From Thamnidium elegans (Eukaryota; Mucoromycota; Mucoromycetes; Mucorales; Mucoraceae): a stretch of DNA of 64,000 nt. The DNA lies in the NCBI GenBank assembly GCA_025201345.1, contig JAIXMG010000010.1:1-64000 (forward strand). The letters are read 5' to 3'. The notes below the pieces were generated by a model, which was not told the DNA's origin, searched no databases, and worked only from the letters and a program-made list of their open reading frames with translations. The position numbers and the translations under genes are program-made. Positions 23,650 to 35,130 of the stretch are shown here, piece after piece. Every line of letters begins with the position of its first letter. Positions within the stretch are counted from its first letter, which is position 1.

Positions 23650-24757
23650 ATAGACGTTAGAATTTCCTGGTTATGTCATTAGCGATTCTCCTTCTTCTTC
23701 CGTTTCTTCTTCTGATAACCACAGTCTTTCTCCCTTGAAACAAGAATATCATCCACCGCAACAAATACAACAAATACAACAACAACAACAAAACGTACAG
23801 CAACAACAACAACAACAACAACAAACAATTACTTTTTTCCCAGAGCTACATCGTACATCCTATAATACCATTTTGGGAAATCAATTAAAGCAGCATCAAA
23901 AACGCAGAAGATCCTCTTCTTTACCACCGGCCTTCTTAAAACAAAAGCAGCAGCACGTACCTACTCCACTTATCTTTACTCAAATCCAAGTCACCGATCC
24001 TACGCCGGTTCATCATATTCAAAAGGCTGCAAAGGTGGATACAAGACCTGTTCAGATTGAAAGAGTACATAAACCTATACCAAAGCCAGTCACGTGTGAC
24101 CCAGTTGAGACACAAAAGAAATTAGATGAAGACTTAATTCAGTTGAATTTTGAAGATGTTACTGTGGCTGAATTAAAGGAGATGCTACGTGAAAGAGGAT
24201 TACCTGCTACGGGAAAAAAAGCTGTACTGACTGAACGGTTAAAGGATGCACGTGATCAATTGGTAAAAAATAAGAAGTGTACTAGTAGTACTACTAGTAG
24301 CACTTGGTTAAAAACGGATTCTGTATCTCCCCATTTACAAGGTTTGGCTAATATGACCATTCATTCACCTATACCACCCAATGAGCAATTATTTGGGCCT
24401 GTCGATGGTAAAGTATTCGTTTTTATTATGTGTATATGTATTGCGTACTAATGCGTGTCATTTATAGATTTACCTAACGGCAGCAATAATAATAACTTGT
24501 TTCCAACACTACATACACAAACAAATGATAATGAAATAGATATTAATGGTAAGTGTGCTTTAATTATGTTTGTAGTTGTTTTACTGATAAAAACAGGGTT
24601 ATTTAATTTAGATATATTTAATTTCGATCCAAATAATACTATACTTGACGATAATGCCATTTTATTTCCCCCTACTTGGGATCATGATGATCTCGTTATT
24701 AATCCAACAGAATGGGATCAAGACAAACTTGATTTATTTTTGACTGAATTAGTTTAA
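23281..24757 (+). CDS. SAP-domain protein, Gln-rich
   Basis: Four exons (23281-23562, 23654-24407, 24468-24548, 24612-24757), 420 residues. A CAA-encoded polyglutamine region lies near residues 130-155 and is followed by RRRSSSLPPAF. A SAP domain (about residues 260-295, TVAELKEMLRERGLPATGKKAVLTERL) is the only recognised fold; it binds scaffold-attached or AT-rich DNA. The C-terminus is acidic with repeated Asn/Asp, like an activation region. Nuclear function is likely, possibly transcription. The 63-nt third intron (24549-24611) has no stop and keeps frame, so retaining it would add a hydrophobic 21-residue segment. Confidence 0.8.
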
Positions 24758-24801
24758 GTTTCCTTGTGTATACCTTCTTTTTTTTTTTCTTTTTTCTTTT
24801 T

Positions 24802-24803
<2 letters not shown>

Positions 24804-24852
<49 letters not shown>
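24804..24852. repeat. Poly-T tract (about 49 T)
   Basis: Uninterrupted T-run just after the SAP gene stop. Length is likely to vary and is hard to assemble. Confidence 0.85.
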
Positions 24853-24858
<6 letters not shown>

Positions 24859-24930
24859 TTACTTTTTTTTATTTATTTTAAAAAATGGCATGATTATAAA
24901 TCTTTTTACGTACATACAAATATAAATATA

Positions 24931-25772
24931 TTAAAGATCAAGTTCAAGTCTAATTTTTTCTTGTAATACATCTTTAATATCTACAGGCACTAATTGCTTT
25001 TCAAATAAAGTCTCAAAACTTGCAACAAGGTGAGGTATCACTTGAGTTGCAGTAACACGTTGGTTCGTTTCTTTTGAGATGGAAGTCACTTGTTTATCAG
25101 AGAGACCACAAGGTACAATCTTATCAAACCAACTTAAATCAACGTCGCAGTTGAGTGCTAATCCATGACTGCTGACATACCGTTGTAAATGGACACCCAA
25201 TGCTGCAATCTTATCGTTCTCTCCTACCCAAACACCCGTATTCTCTGTCGTGTTCGCCTTAATATCATATTTGGCACAGCAATCAATAATCGTCTTTTCT
25301 AATCGAGATACATAACATCTTACATTCAACTACTTTGAATAATTAAAAAGATATTTCTCACGTTGTCAATTTATTATTATTATTTATTTACCTGATAATC
25401 TCGAATGTCAAGAATGGGATAAGCAATCAATTGACCAGGACCATGAAAAGTAATTTGTCCACCTCGCATGGTCTCAAAGTAATCAGCACCCAACTTTCTT
25501 AACCTCTCCTCTTCTTCCAACTCTGTTTTACCTCGAATCCTTCTGCCGGCTGTAAACGTAGGTGGGTGTTGCAAAAAACAAATAATATCTGCAGGTGTAC
25601 TTGTGGTCAAAATACCTTGCGTGATTTGGTGACGTCTAGCCACCAGTGCCGATTGAAGTTCAAGTGCTTTATCGTATTTAATTAAGCCTGGTAAACTTAA
25701 ATATCCAATAGGTTTTTGATTTAAAGGTTTTAATACACCATTACTACATGAAGAATAGAATCTGTTCATCAT
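24931..25772 (-). CDS. LIP2: Lipoyl(octanoyl) transferase
   Basis: Two exons, 25392-25772 and 24931-25329, 259 residues. The conserved LipB motif RGGQITFHGPGQLIAYPILD is complete, as are KIAALGVHLQRYVSSHGLALN and the catalytic Cys region (VPCGLSDKQVTS). The enzyme moves the octanoyl group from acyl-carrier protein to the E2 and H subunits of lipoate enzymes in mitochondria. The N-terminus (MMNRFYSSC) is basic and Ser-rich, consistent with a short import signal. Convergent with the SAP gene, 173 nt between stops. The symbol is that of the yeast orthologue. Confidence 0.92.
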
Positions 25773-25872
25773 ATTAAAAAAAAAAATTAAGAGTTTTTTT
25801 TTTTACAGGAATAATAAAAAAAAAAAGGGTTTTTTTTATTTTTTTATTTTAATTGCGGGATAAATTAAATGT

Positions 25873-26932
25873 TTACGGTTTAGGCTTTTTATTGGAAGAT
25901 GGATTCTTTTCTTGATCAGTTTCTTCAAAAGATCGTTTTGATTCCCTAGATAGATATGTTAAGTATGCAAAGAAATCTTGGTTATATATTAAAAAAAAAA
26001 GGACACTTACTGCTCCGGTTTTAAGGGTGAAGGTCTATAGTCTCTTTGACCTACATTGGCAGTAGGTGGCCAATGAAACGCATTGTTTGGTCCTTGGCCA
26101 TGATGCGCTGTCACCGGCGTATTTGAAAAGTTTAATGGACTTGGTATTTCATTTTGTTGATAGAATTCTGGATAAAACGAAGAAGGAGAGGGTAGACTTT
26201 GGGCGAATTGTGACGGTAGAGCAGAAGGCGGACCTGGTTCAGTCTGTCGATAATACTGCTGCTGCTGCTGCTGCTGCGGTGGTTGTGGAGGTTGTGAAGA
26301 AGAAGAAGGAGGAGGTAGTGTTGTTGTTGGTTGTGACTCATCTTTTATACTACTTGTACTAGACGAAACCGAAGAAACGGATACCTGATGTCGATGCTTT
26401 ATAATCGATGACTCTGGTGTAGATTCTGGAATTTGGACACGTAGTTTAGGCGGTTTTTTACCTGTACTTACATTACTGTGCGTAGACATGGCCGGACTCG
26501 TAGGTGCACCTAAATTAGGCGAAGATACTTGACTTACATTATTAGCATATTGTAATGACGTTTGTCGACTATGTTGAGCAGAAGGCTGAGGAGACACAGA
26601 TGGTACAGGATAGTTGGAAGGATGATGATGATAAGGTGGTTGAACTATCGCATATTGTTGTTGATGTTGTTGCTGTTGTTGTTGTTGATGATGATGATGT
26701 GGAGGAGGTATATTTCCACCCTAAAAAAAACAAAAACAAAAAATTAATTTCAATGTAAACCCCCTCAATTTTTATGATAAAATAGTAATTATCTTACCAG
26801 CATATACATGGGTTGTGGCGTATGTTGTTGTTGTTGTTGTTGTTGGTGATGATGGTGGTGTTGCTGTTGTTGTTGTGGCATACCATACATTTCGTAACCA
26901 CCATGGTTCATTTGTGGTTGACCATATCTCAT

Positions 26933-26983
<51 letters not shown>

Positions 26984-27605
26984 TTGTTGTTGCTGTGGTG
27001 ATGGTTGAGGATAGTATACTTGTTGTTGTGGAGGTGGTGGTTGTGGTTGTGGATAATTCATGACGGGAGGTTTATGATTGACTTGGGTTGGCACAGTAAC
27101 GGTTGGCATAGTTTTTTTCATCATCATCATTTGCTGTTCCATTTCCTCTTCCTCACCCTCGTCTTCTCCTTTTATTGATTCATCACCATCAGTATTTGTT
27201 ATAAACTAGATATACAATGTTAATATGTTATATATATATATATATAAAGTGCAAAAAAAAAAAAAAGGAAATAAACGTACGTCTTGATTTGATTTACTTT
27301 CATGTGGTTCATTATATTCAGTATATTTCATTAAAATTTTATCGATATCCGTACTTGCATATTGTACTAGTTTCCCATTATTATTAAAAATAATTAAGGC
27401 TATCTCGCAATCACACAGGACTGATAATTCGTAAGCCTTCTTCATCAATCCATGTTTTCTTTTTAAAAATGTGACCTAAAAAAAATAAACTCATATAATA
27501 AATACTTTTGCTTTCTTCATTATTTTGTTGTCATTTTTTTTTTTTTTTTACCTGTCTATTACGATCATCCTTGATGGGTTGAATCTTGATCTTTTTACGA
27601 CCCAT
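25873..27605 (-). CDS. MEF2-type MADS-box transcription factor
   Basis: Five exons (27552-27605, 27281-27475, 26798-27205, 26011-26720, 25873-25945), 479 residues. The MADS box fills residues 1-60: [20 protein letters not shown], then [20 protein letters not shown]. Its spacing is MEF2/Rlm1-like rather than SRF-like. The first intron splits the box, as in many fungal MADS genes. The rest is low complexity: a Met run, polyglutamine from CAA/CAG repeats, poly-His, and Ser/Pro regions. The last exon adds a Lys-rich tail (SNKKPKP). Rlm1-like proteins act below the cell-wall-integrity MAP kinase; that role is inferred. CAG/CAA tracts are likely to vary in length. Confidence 0.9.
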
Positions 27606-27856
27606 TATTTTTTTTAAAAGAGTCTAATGTCTTTATTGTTTATTAATTAGACAACTTCCGAGAAAAAAAAGATTTTTTTTTTAAAAAAAAGTAAAGGAAA
27701 GAAAAAGAAGGAATAAAAAAAAAAAAAAAAAGGGGGATGGGGGGATAGGTTTAAAAAAAGGGAGCCAGAAAAAGAAAAAGAAAAAAAAGGTTTTTATCGG
27801 GGTTTTAATCTATAAAAAGAAATTTACACTTTTTTAAAAAAAAACTATTTCTTTTA

Positions 27857-29220
27857 TTAACCCAGGGTAGAACGCTTTCCTACACCTTTTTCACCTTCAC
27901 CAGATGGTAATTCACCTGTTCTACCAGTAACAAATTCATTATAAATTAAGCCTAATCTGTAGGATTCTTCTGCTGTAATGGAAGGTCTAGTTGATTTTAA
28001 CGATTTTTCAAGGTGAGCTCTTGTAATATTTGCTTCTTGTTGATGTATAACTTCTTTATTTTCCTTTGATGAAGAACTGGTTGAGTTTCCATCTTTTACC
28101 CCCTTTTTAATCATTGCCAACTAGAATAAAATAATAAGTATTGTGCTGTGTGTACGTGTGTATTTGTGTATCATTTTACCCTTTGTGAAATTTGTCCTTT
28201 TTCTGCCAAGGTTAATGGTACTTTACCATCACGATTAGTTACGAAATCACTCTTTTCATTTGATGATTTATCGTTTGATTTGTTATCTTGCGCTTGTTTA
28301 AAGCTATCCATATCAATTGCACCATGAATAGCTTCCAAATGAGCATTGTAAAGGAAACCTTGAAGATCTGCTCCCGAGAAACCTTCCGTCTTTTCGGCAT
28401 AAACCTTTAAATCTACATCAGGCCCCAACTTCATTTTTAACGCAAGTGCTTCAAGGATCTATTAGCGATAAAAATCTGTTAGTTTTGTTGTTGTTGTTGT
28501 TGTTGCTAGTATTACTATTATATATTATTACCTCTAATCTTTCACTTATACTAGGTAATCCACATAATAATGCTTTGTCAAGACGCCCTGGTCGGAGCAA
28601 AGCTGGATCAATTAAATCAGGTCGACTATTATAATAGGAGATTTAATAAGCTAACATATTTAATATGTAAGATAACAAACCTTGTAGCGGCTAAAACATA
28701 AACACCATCTAAACCTTCTGCACCATCCATTTGCGTCAACATTTGATTCACCACTCTATCTGTTACACCAGTACTATCATGACCTCTACAATACAATATA
28801 TGTAAGTACAATATGTTATGTACATGCACAACTATTTTTCTTACCTTCGAGGCGCAATAGAATCAAATTCATCAAAAAACAATACACAAGGCTTAGCTGC
28901 TTGTGCTCTTTCAAATAAATCACGCACAGACTTTTCACTTGCACCAATATACTTATTCAAAATCTCTGGACCTTTGACACTGATAAAGTTCAAGCCACAT
29001 TCTTTAGCTACTGCTGATGCTAATAAAGTTTTACCACAACCAGGATAACCGTACAACAGTAAACTAAGTAAAACTAAATAATTAGTAAATTCATTACTAA
29101 CAATAATAATTATGTATACATACCCCGAACGTAAACGTAATGGACACTGAGCAAATACTGCGGCGTATTTAGTTGGCCATTCCAAAGTTTCCAATAACGC
29201 TTTTCTAGTTTCATTTAAAC

Positions 29221-29255
<35 letters not shown>

Positions 29256-31813
29256 AGTCATGTAATATATACACACACATGTTTTCTTATTCTTTACCTC
29301 CAATATCAGACCAGTTTACACCAGAACTTTGTAATTTAATTCCACGTAAAGAAGAAGGTACAAAGCCTTCTCTTGCTTTAGAGAAATCCTCTTGCATCAA
29401 AGTAAACTCTTGCTGCTCATTATCATTATCCTCCATCTTCTTTTTAATACTACGTACAGCACCTTCATGAACAGTACGTTCAATAAAAGCTTTAATATCA
29501 GCGGCCAAAAACCCTTCTGTTTCGGAAGCAACCGAGACCAGATCAATCAGGGGTAGACTCTTTGTCAACACATCTGGTCCATGCGACATGATGGCTTGCA
29601 TAATCTAAATAATAATATTCACACGCTTAGATTGGTACATATAAACAAATATGAAACTTACAAGTTTACGTTCATCGCGACCCGGTGGTTGTAAATGATT
29701 TAATTCACTAAAGATATGATGTGTAATTAAAGCAGGATGAAGTGACTGTTGTTGTTGTGCTGTTGCCATCAACATAATGGGATGTCTTTGACATGCTGTC
29801 AAGGCCACACGAACAAAGAGTTCGGCCAAGTGCCTGCTTCTAGTAGAATCAGCGTGCTCGACTTCGGCTGGAATCAATCTATCCAAATCGTCAAAAAAGA
29901 TTAAGGAAGGTCCGTGCCAGGCTGCTTCATCAAACCAGTTTAATAATTTATCTTTAAATACTGGAATACGTTCATCAGCTAATTCAGAACAGTTGATTTC
30001 CATGGTATAAATATTGGATTTCTTGATATCTTTCAAGATAGTATGTACAAGACTTGTCTTTCCTGAACCATGAGAACCAGTAACAAGTACACCACCAGAT
30101 CCAGGCACACAAAGTGTGTTCTTCAAATCACGCTCAGATAAATTAGCCAAGGTATACTGTTGAATCTTTTCAAATACTTTATCTACACCACCCATGACAG
30201 TAGGTTCAGTTACAGTGACAGTAGTTGCAGCAGACACACGCTGAATAGGATCACCAAATTCAATTACAGCTTTATCCTTGGCTGTAATCACTATGAATTG
30301 TTCAGTTTCTATATTGACTTGCGCAGAGGAAAATAACCCCTTCTTGGAACCCAACTGAACCAAGAATTGTTCTTTTTTCTCCTCCACTGTCAATTCAATC
30401 ATTATCCCTTGACTTAATACAAACCCGTCCCTTTGATTACATAACCAATCTATAAAATAATTATTTAGAAAGGTCCTCCTTTTTTCTTATATATATCTTT
30501 TTACCTTGCATCATTTTGGTACACTCAGTTTCAAAAGTTGTTTTTTGTTGTTGTGAACTAAATTACAAATATGTTAATTTCAATCCTAACCGACTAACCC
30601 AACAAACACATACCTCTCCAAGCCTAATTTAATATTATTTGAATTTGTAGGGTTAATAAATCGCTTCAAAATTATAGGTCCAACTTGGTTTTGTTTAATA
30701 GCAATAGTAGATACTCTAAAATCAAGATAATTAATCGTCTTTTTTTATCCGCATATATTTTGCGTACAAAAACTTACTTGATAATATCAAAATCTTTAAT
30801 CTCCAAAGTATTTTTCAAAACAGAACCAATAGCAACATGCTTTAATGGTACTGTAGTTGATAATACAAGTTGAGCAAATACAGCTTTAGCAAATAAACCT
30901 TCTTCATTGACTTCTTCTGGTTGACCTTCTTCTTCCGCTGAAGAACGATGACGATTTTGTGATAAAAAGACAGGTACCAATTTAGTTAAACGAACACGAT
31001 CAGGTACAATACCATTATATACCAACACACCAACCGAATCTGGATGGATATGTACCTCTAAATCCTTCACTACCAAAGGACACGTTCGTAACCCAATTGA
31101 AGGCTGTACCTTGACAGCCACCTTCTTGTCGCTGTTTAAATCCGTTTCTACTACCTCTTGTTCCTTCTTTCGTACCTTAGGAGCAACAATGACTTCAGAC
31201 CTATTGGTCAATTTTAAATGGTCCTGTTTAGGATCCAGTTCTGCTACTACAAGGCGAACCAGAGTTTTACCGTGAATCCAAACACACATGATTTGATCCG
31301 TATAGACGACTCGGATCTGACTTAATAAATGCTCTTCTACATATCCAGCATGTAATTCCAAAATTTCCCAGTCGTCTTCGGTCAAAGGCTCCACAGATAC
31401 AGTGGTACATTCAGTCACGTTACGACAGAATTCAACATTGACCTTTTGACCGTCCTGCAAACCTACCGCTTGGCCTAATTGAGGATCGATTTCGAGAACA
31501 TCTAATTTACCATTGGCACCGTGTGTAAATACAGAATTGGGTGATAAAGACTTTGAGGCTTCTCCGGACCAACCACAGTATATCTTTTTAGGTTGTGTGC
31601 TTGAAGTAGAGTTGAGTGTACTTACGATTTCAAGAATAACGTTTTGTGGCAACTATTTAAAGAGGGGGGGGCGTTAAAAAAATAAGGTACCGGCATACGC
31701 CAAAAAATGACTTTTACCTTGTTTTGGTCAAGTAAAGCGTTTACCCATTTTGAAGGCAAGTTAACTAAACAAGACCTAATAGGAGTAAATTGAACAATAA
31801 GTGGTTTAGGCAT
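27857..31813 (-). CDS. PEX1: Peroxisome biogenesis AAA ATPase PEX1
   Basis: Twelve exons (31718-31813, 30778-31652, 30614-30715, 30505-30557, 29662-30449, 29298-29604, 29124-29220, 28845-29063, 28681-28785, 28532-28625, 28180-28458, 27857-28120) keep frame and give 1092 residues. The N-terminal PEX1 double-psi barrel domain ends with [13 protein letters not shown], a family hallmark. D1 has Walker [10 protein letters not shown]2 has GYPGCGKT, Walker [10 protein letters not shown], and the [14 protein letters not shown] region after the second region of homology. Pex1 with Pex6 forms the hexamer that pulls ubiquitinated Pex5 from the peroxisomal membrane. Exon 9 uses a weaker GTTTGT donor. An internal GTAAGT near 31620 lacks a usable acceptor and is taken as coding. 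Confidence 0.93.
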
Positions 31814-32263
31814 GACTAAAAAAGAAGAAAGTTTAAGAAAATAAAAAAGAGCTTGTGAAAATAAGTAAACCAACCGAGCACATTCGGAGGTCTAAATTGA
31901 CAAGTTCATTTGTCATTTGAATTGAATCTGATATAGTTTTCACACGAATATTAAAGGTTTAAAAAAATAAAGAGTTTATTCAAAAATGTGTTGTGTGTGT
32001 GTAAAAATGTGTAAAAAAGTGAAGAAAAAAAAGTGAGATTGTATGTGTTTAAATAAAAAAAAAGGGAAGGTTTAGTGGAGCAGAATTTTCTTTTAAAAAA
32101 GAAAGCATAAATAAGAAGAGACATAAAAAAAAACGTAGGAAGGGTGTTAAAAAACATGCAAAAAAAAAAAAAAAAAAAAAAAAAGATATATAATTTAGGG
32201 TATAAAATAACAAAAACCCCTTTTTATATATATAAAAGAGCTATTTTTTTTTTTTTTTTTTTT
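31814..32263. other. Intergenic region upstream of PEX1
   Basis: AT-rich, with A-runs at 32160-32184 and a T-run before the bHLH stop. No gene seen. Confidence 0.4.
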
Positions 32264-33138
32264 TTACATGCCCATTTGATACATTCTTTCAAGAGCTTGT
32301 TTTTGTAAAACAGACTCTTGAAATTTTCTCAATTGTTCATTTTCACTCATCATACGCTCTAATTCAGCCAACAAAGAAGTTTGATTTCTCTTCAAATGTT
32401 GCAAGTGTTGAACAGCTAATGATAAAAGGGTTAGAAACTATAATTTACATCTCCGATACAAAAAGACTTACTTCTATGTAATAAAGCAGCTTTACTCATC
32501 TTCTTATTAACGCAGCCAGGTAAATGTTGACGCAATTCTTCAAAACCATCCTTAATTTGAGCACGTCTCTTTTGTTCAGATTGAATATGAATTTGTCTTC
32601 TAACTTCTTGAGCAGAGACACCATCTACATCTTCTTCAAGGTCAGAACTACTGATAGCTTCTGTTTCTTCTTTTGTATTGGTTCTTTTACGTTTCTTATT
32701 ATTTGACGATCCATTTTCATAAGTTTCTTTAGAGTACTGATGAAACTCGGGTAAAAAGGATTCAGGTAACTTGTTTACATGTGCAATCTTTTCGGTAATG
32801 GTTGCATGATGATGAGGTGATAACAAGGGAGTGGGTGAGAGACGAGAGGACATGGATTCGGGGCTGGAAGCTCCTTGTTGAGGATACATGTCATAAGCAG
32901 GCGGTGTCATCATGATGGTGGTAGTATCTAATCCATTGTCTCCATAGTAACCAAAAGCTAATATATAAAGTTATGACGTCATTTAGAAAGAATGCTAAAA
33001 AAAAAAAGTATATTTTTCTGTACCTGAAGGATATAATTGAGCATCATAAGATTCAAGCTTTGGCATGGTAGAATAAGTAGTAGGCATGATGTACTCATCA
33101 AAGCCGAATTCAGTTTCAATGTTGTTGTTGGTGTTCAT
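32264..33138 (-). CDS. bHLH-leucine zipper transcription factor
   Basis: Three exons (33024-33138, 32472-32957, 32264-32415), 250 residues. A basic stretch (SSNNKKRKRT) precedes an acidic patch. The bHLH starts near residue 152: HIQSEQKRRAQIKDGFEELRQHLPG, with Glu and Arg at E-box contact positions. The second helix crosses the last intron (KAALLHR then VQHLQHLKRN). A leucine-zipper-like coiled coil closes the protein (LLAELERMMSENEQLRKF). The family binds CANNTG E-boxes as dimers; the shape resembles Mlx/Max-type factors. The specific role is unknown. Confidence 0.85.
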
Positions 33139-33812
33139 CTTGTGTGTGAAGGGGATGGAAAAAGGAAAGTGGGAATGAGTATTTATTTTGAAGGAAAGTA
33201 TAGTATTTTGGTTTTTAAGAAAAAAATTGTTGTTGGTTGTTTAAAGAGTGATAAACCAACTGCTGATTTTTTCTTGTAATATGGTTTGGTGTTTTTTGGG
33301 TTAAAGAAGAGAATAATAAAAAAAAAGTTAAAAAATACGTTTTGACCGAGTTTAATTATTTGCTGGTAGTACAAGAATATATTCTTGTTATCATTACAAT
33401 AAAGAGAGGATTCCCTTTTTTCTTTTTGATCCCTTTACTTTTTTTATTTGTTGTATATTTTTTTTTTCATACAGCAAAAATTCATTTTATTTTTTATTTG
33501 TGTGTATACATCTCTTGACTTTTAATAATCAATCGTTGTTATGGTAACTAGCATTTTTTTTCCAGGCCAACGACAAGAGATGTATTTAATTTTGAGTAAC
33601 CCTTCTGATACGAAAATAAGTTTTTAATTGGTTACACTTCTTTACTCCCTTATTAACTAAAATACCCCATCTAGTTTTTTTTTCCCTCCTTTATCCTTCC
33701 AGTGTAAAAAAAAAAAAAATATGAACAAAAATGAGCGCAAAAAAAAATATACACTTATAAAAAAAAAGAGTAAATAAATAATGGTCTGATGATAAATATT
33801 AAAAAAAAAAGA
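33139..33812. other. Intergenic region upstream of the bHLH gene
   Basis: No coding feature. Poly-T and poly-A rich. It should hold the bHLH promoter and the 3' end of the CINP-like transcript. Confidence 0.4.
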
Positions 33813-34640
33813 TCAAGAAGATAGTTCCATTTCAGTTGTACAAATATCCACCCATTCTTGTAAACTTGATTTAACTAAACTAGGTTGGTTGATCCAAATA
33901 GATAATATCACTACACCTTCTTCTCTTGTTAATATATTCTTGATTCCGTTGGAAACAAGCGATCGTTTTGTCTCCAGTTCCATTGAATACATTTTTACCA
34001 GTATATCCATACGTTGCACTAATACCAAAAAGTTTTTTTTTTAAAAAAAAAATTAGCTTTGGCCGTTATGACTCCCAAAAAAAAGGGGGAGAAAAAAAAA
34101 ACTTACTGTAATTATTTAATGAACAAGTCTTGAAAATAGGCTGCATATCAACTTGTTCATTGGTGGCCTTTGTACGATCATACAGTGTACAAAGTTCTCG
34201 TAATTGATTCTGCATTTTATTATACTGCTTACCCTATTAACAAAAAATACTTTTTGTATTAGCTGATATTTTTTTTTTGCATATATAATTTATTTTTTTT
34301 ACCATTTTTTCTACTAGATCACAAAGACTTTCGTTTTGTTTTTCTATAAGTACTTGCATCTTGCGATCAAACTTTTGTATCAAATTAGGAAACTCCATGG
34401 TTAATAAAGGGTGCCAGTATTGTGGTTCGTCTACATATCTATATCAACTTTTTTGTTTTAGATCTTTTTGTTGAATTCAGTTTTTTTTTTATATAACCTT
34501 GATTGAATTACGGAATTAGTCAATGTATTAGCTAACGGAAAAGCGTGCGAATTGATCTCTTCCCAAGAATCCCTTGCTCGTTTAAACTCTTCTATTAGAG
34601 TAATAAGTCGTCTTTGAAGTGTTCCCAAATTATATGTCAT
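33813..34640 (-). CDS. CINP-like protein (CDK2-interacting protein family)
   Basis: Four exons (34498-34640, 34303-34438, 34107-34233, 33813-34018), 203 residues, close to the roughly 210 of animal CINP. It is all-helical with heptad-like repeats. The C-terminal VVILSIWINQPSLVKSSLQEWVD matches the family's LSMWLHQP signature, and the N-terminal RARDSWEEINSHAFPLANTL matches its opening. Animal CINP links CDK2, CDC7 and checkpoint proteins and is also part of the SPATA5-type AAA complex used in ribosome maturation; either role could apply. The first donor is a weak GTTATA. The start codon lies about 170 bp from the left border of the Fanzor region. Confidence 0.7.
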
Positions 34641-34808
34641 TACTGAGTATAAACACGTCTATATGTATTTTTTAGAGGGTGAAAAGGAAAGACTGCCATA
34701 TTATTTTTTAATTGTATTATTTTTTTCGGGTAAGTATATATCCAGCGATTTAATGCGAGAAGCAGTTTTTTAGCTGTTTGATCTCGTGGTGTACTTGAGT
34801 TGTTTATA

Positions 34809-34830
34809 TAGTGCATCTATTTTAAAATCG
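34809..34830 (+). repeat. Diverged copy of the DDE-element terminal repeat
   Basis: GTGCATCTATTTTAAAAT at 34811-34828 matches 16 of 18 bases of the terminal repeat at 37931-37952 and points the same way. It lies about 300 bp beyond the Fanzor stop codon and is preceded by TA, so it may mark the outer end of the Fanzor-bearing element. Confidence 0.5.
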
Positions 34831-35130
34831 AATTTGTTTTATACAACGGTCATTTTTTGCGGGTTATATACTCTTACCTTTTTTTGGACAAAGTAAATAA
34901 ATTTTTGGTCATTTCCAAATTAGATTGGGACACAGAAGGGAATATGAGATACAGAAGGGAATATGGGACAGCAATAGGAAAACAGAATACAGATTCAAAA
35001 ATAGGGCATATTGAGTGTTAGTATATATCAAGTTTTTATTAGTCATGTATTTATATACTCTCTTACCTGTAGCAATCTTTAAGTTTTTTGTCCGAAGACG
35101 CGAAACAACCACGTTCTATGTGGCGCGTTG
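34809..35130 (-). ncRNA. Candidate Fanzor guide RNA (fRNA) scaffold region
   Basis: Fanzor and TnpB guide RNAs come from the nuclease 3' end and the element end, with the guide read from the flank. Here the first 32 nt after the stop (35099-35130) can fold: CGCG and CCAC pair with GTGG and CGCG around a short loop. If 34809 is the element end, the guide would be read from 34808 leftwards. RNA has not been shown; this is inference from position and fold. Confidence 0.25.

Noticed and set aside
26813..27063. Long plus-strand Leu/Val-rich frames opposite the MADS gene
   Set aside because: They are antisense shadows of CAA/CAG polyglutamine repeats.
31600..31626. GTAAGT in PEX1 exon 2 as an intron donor
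   Set aside because: The nearest acceptor would give a 26-nt intron, and the open frame continues with PEX1 homology.
34909..35112. 67-residue minus-strand ORF after the Fanzor gene
   Set aside because: Non-ATG, low-complexity frame in the presumed guide-RNA region; no homology seen.
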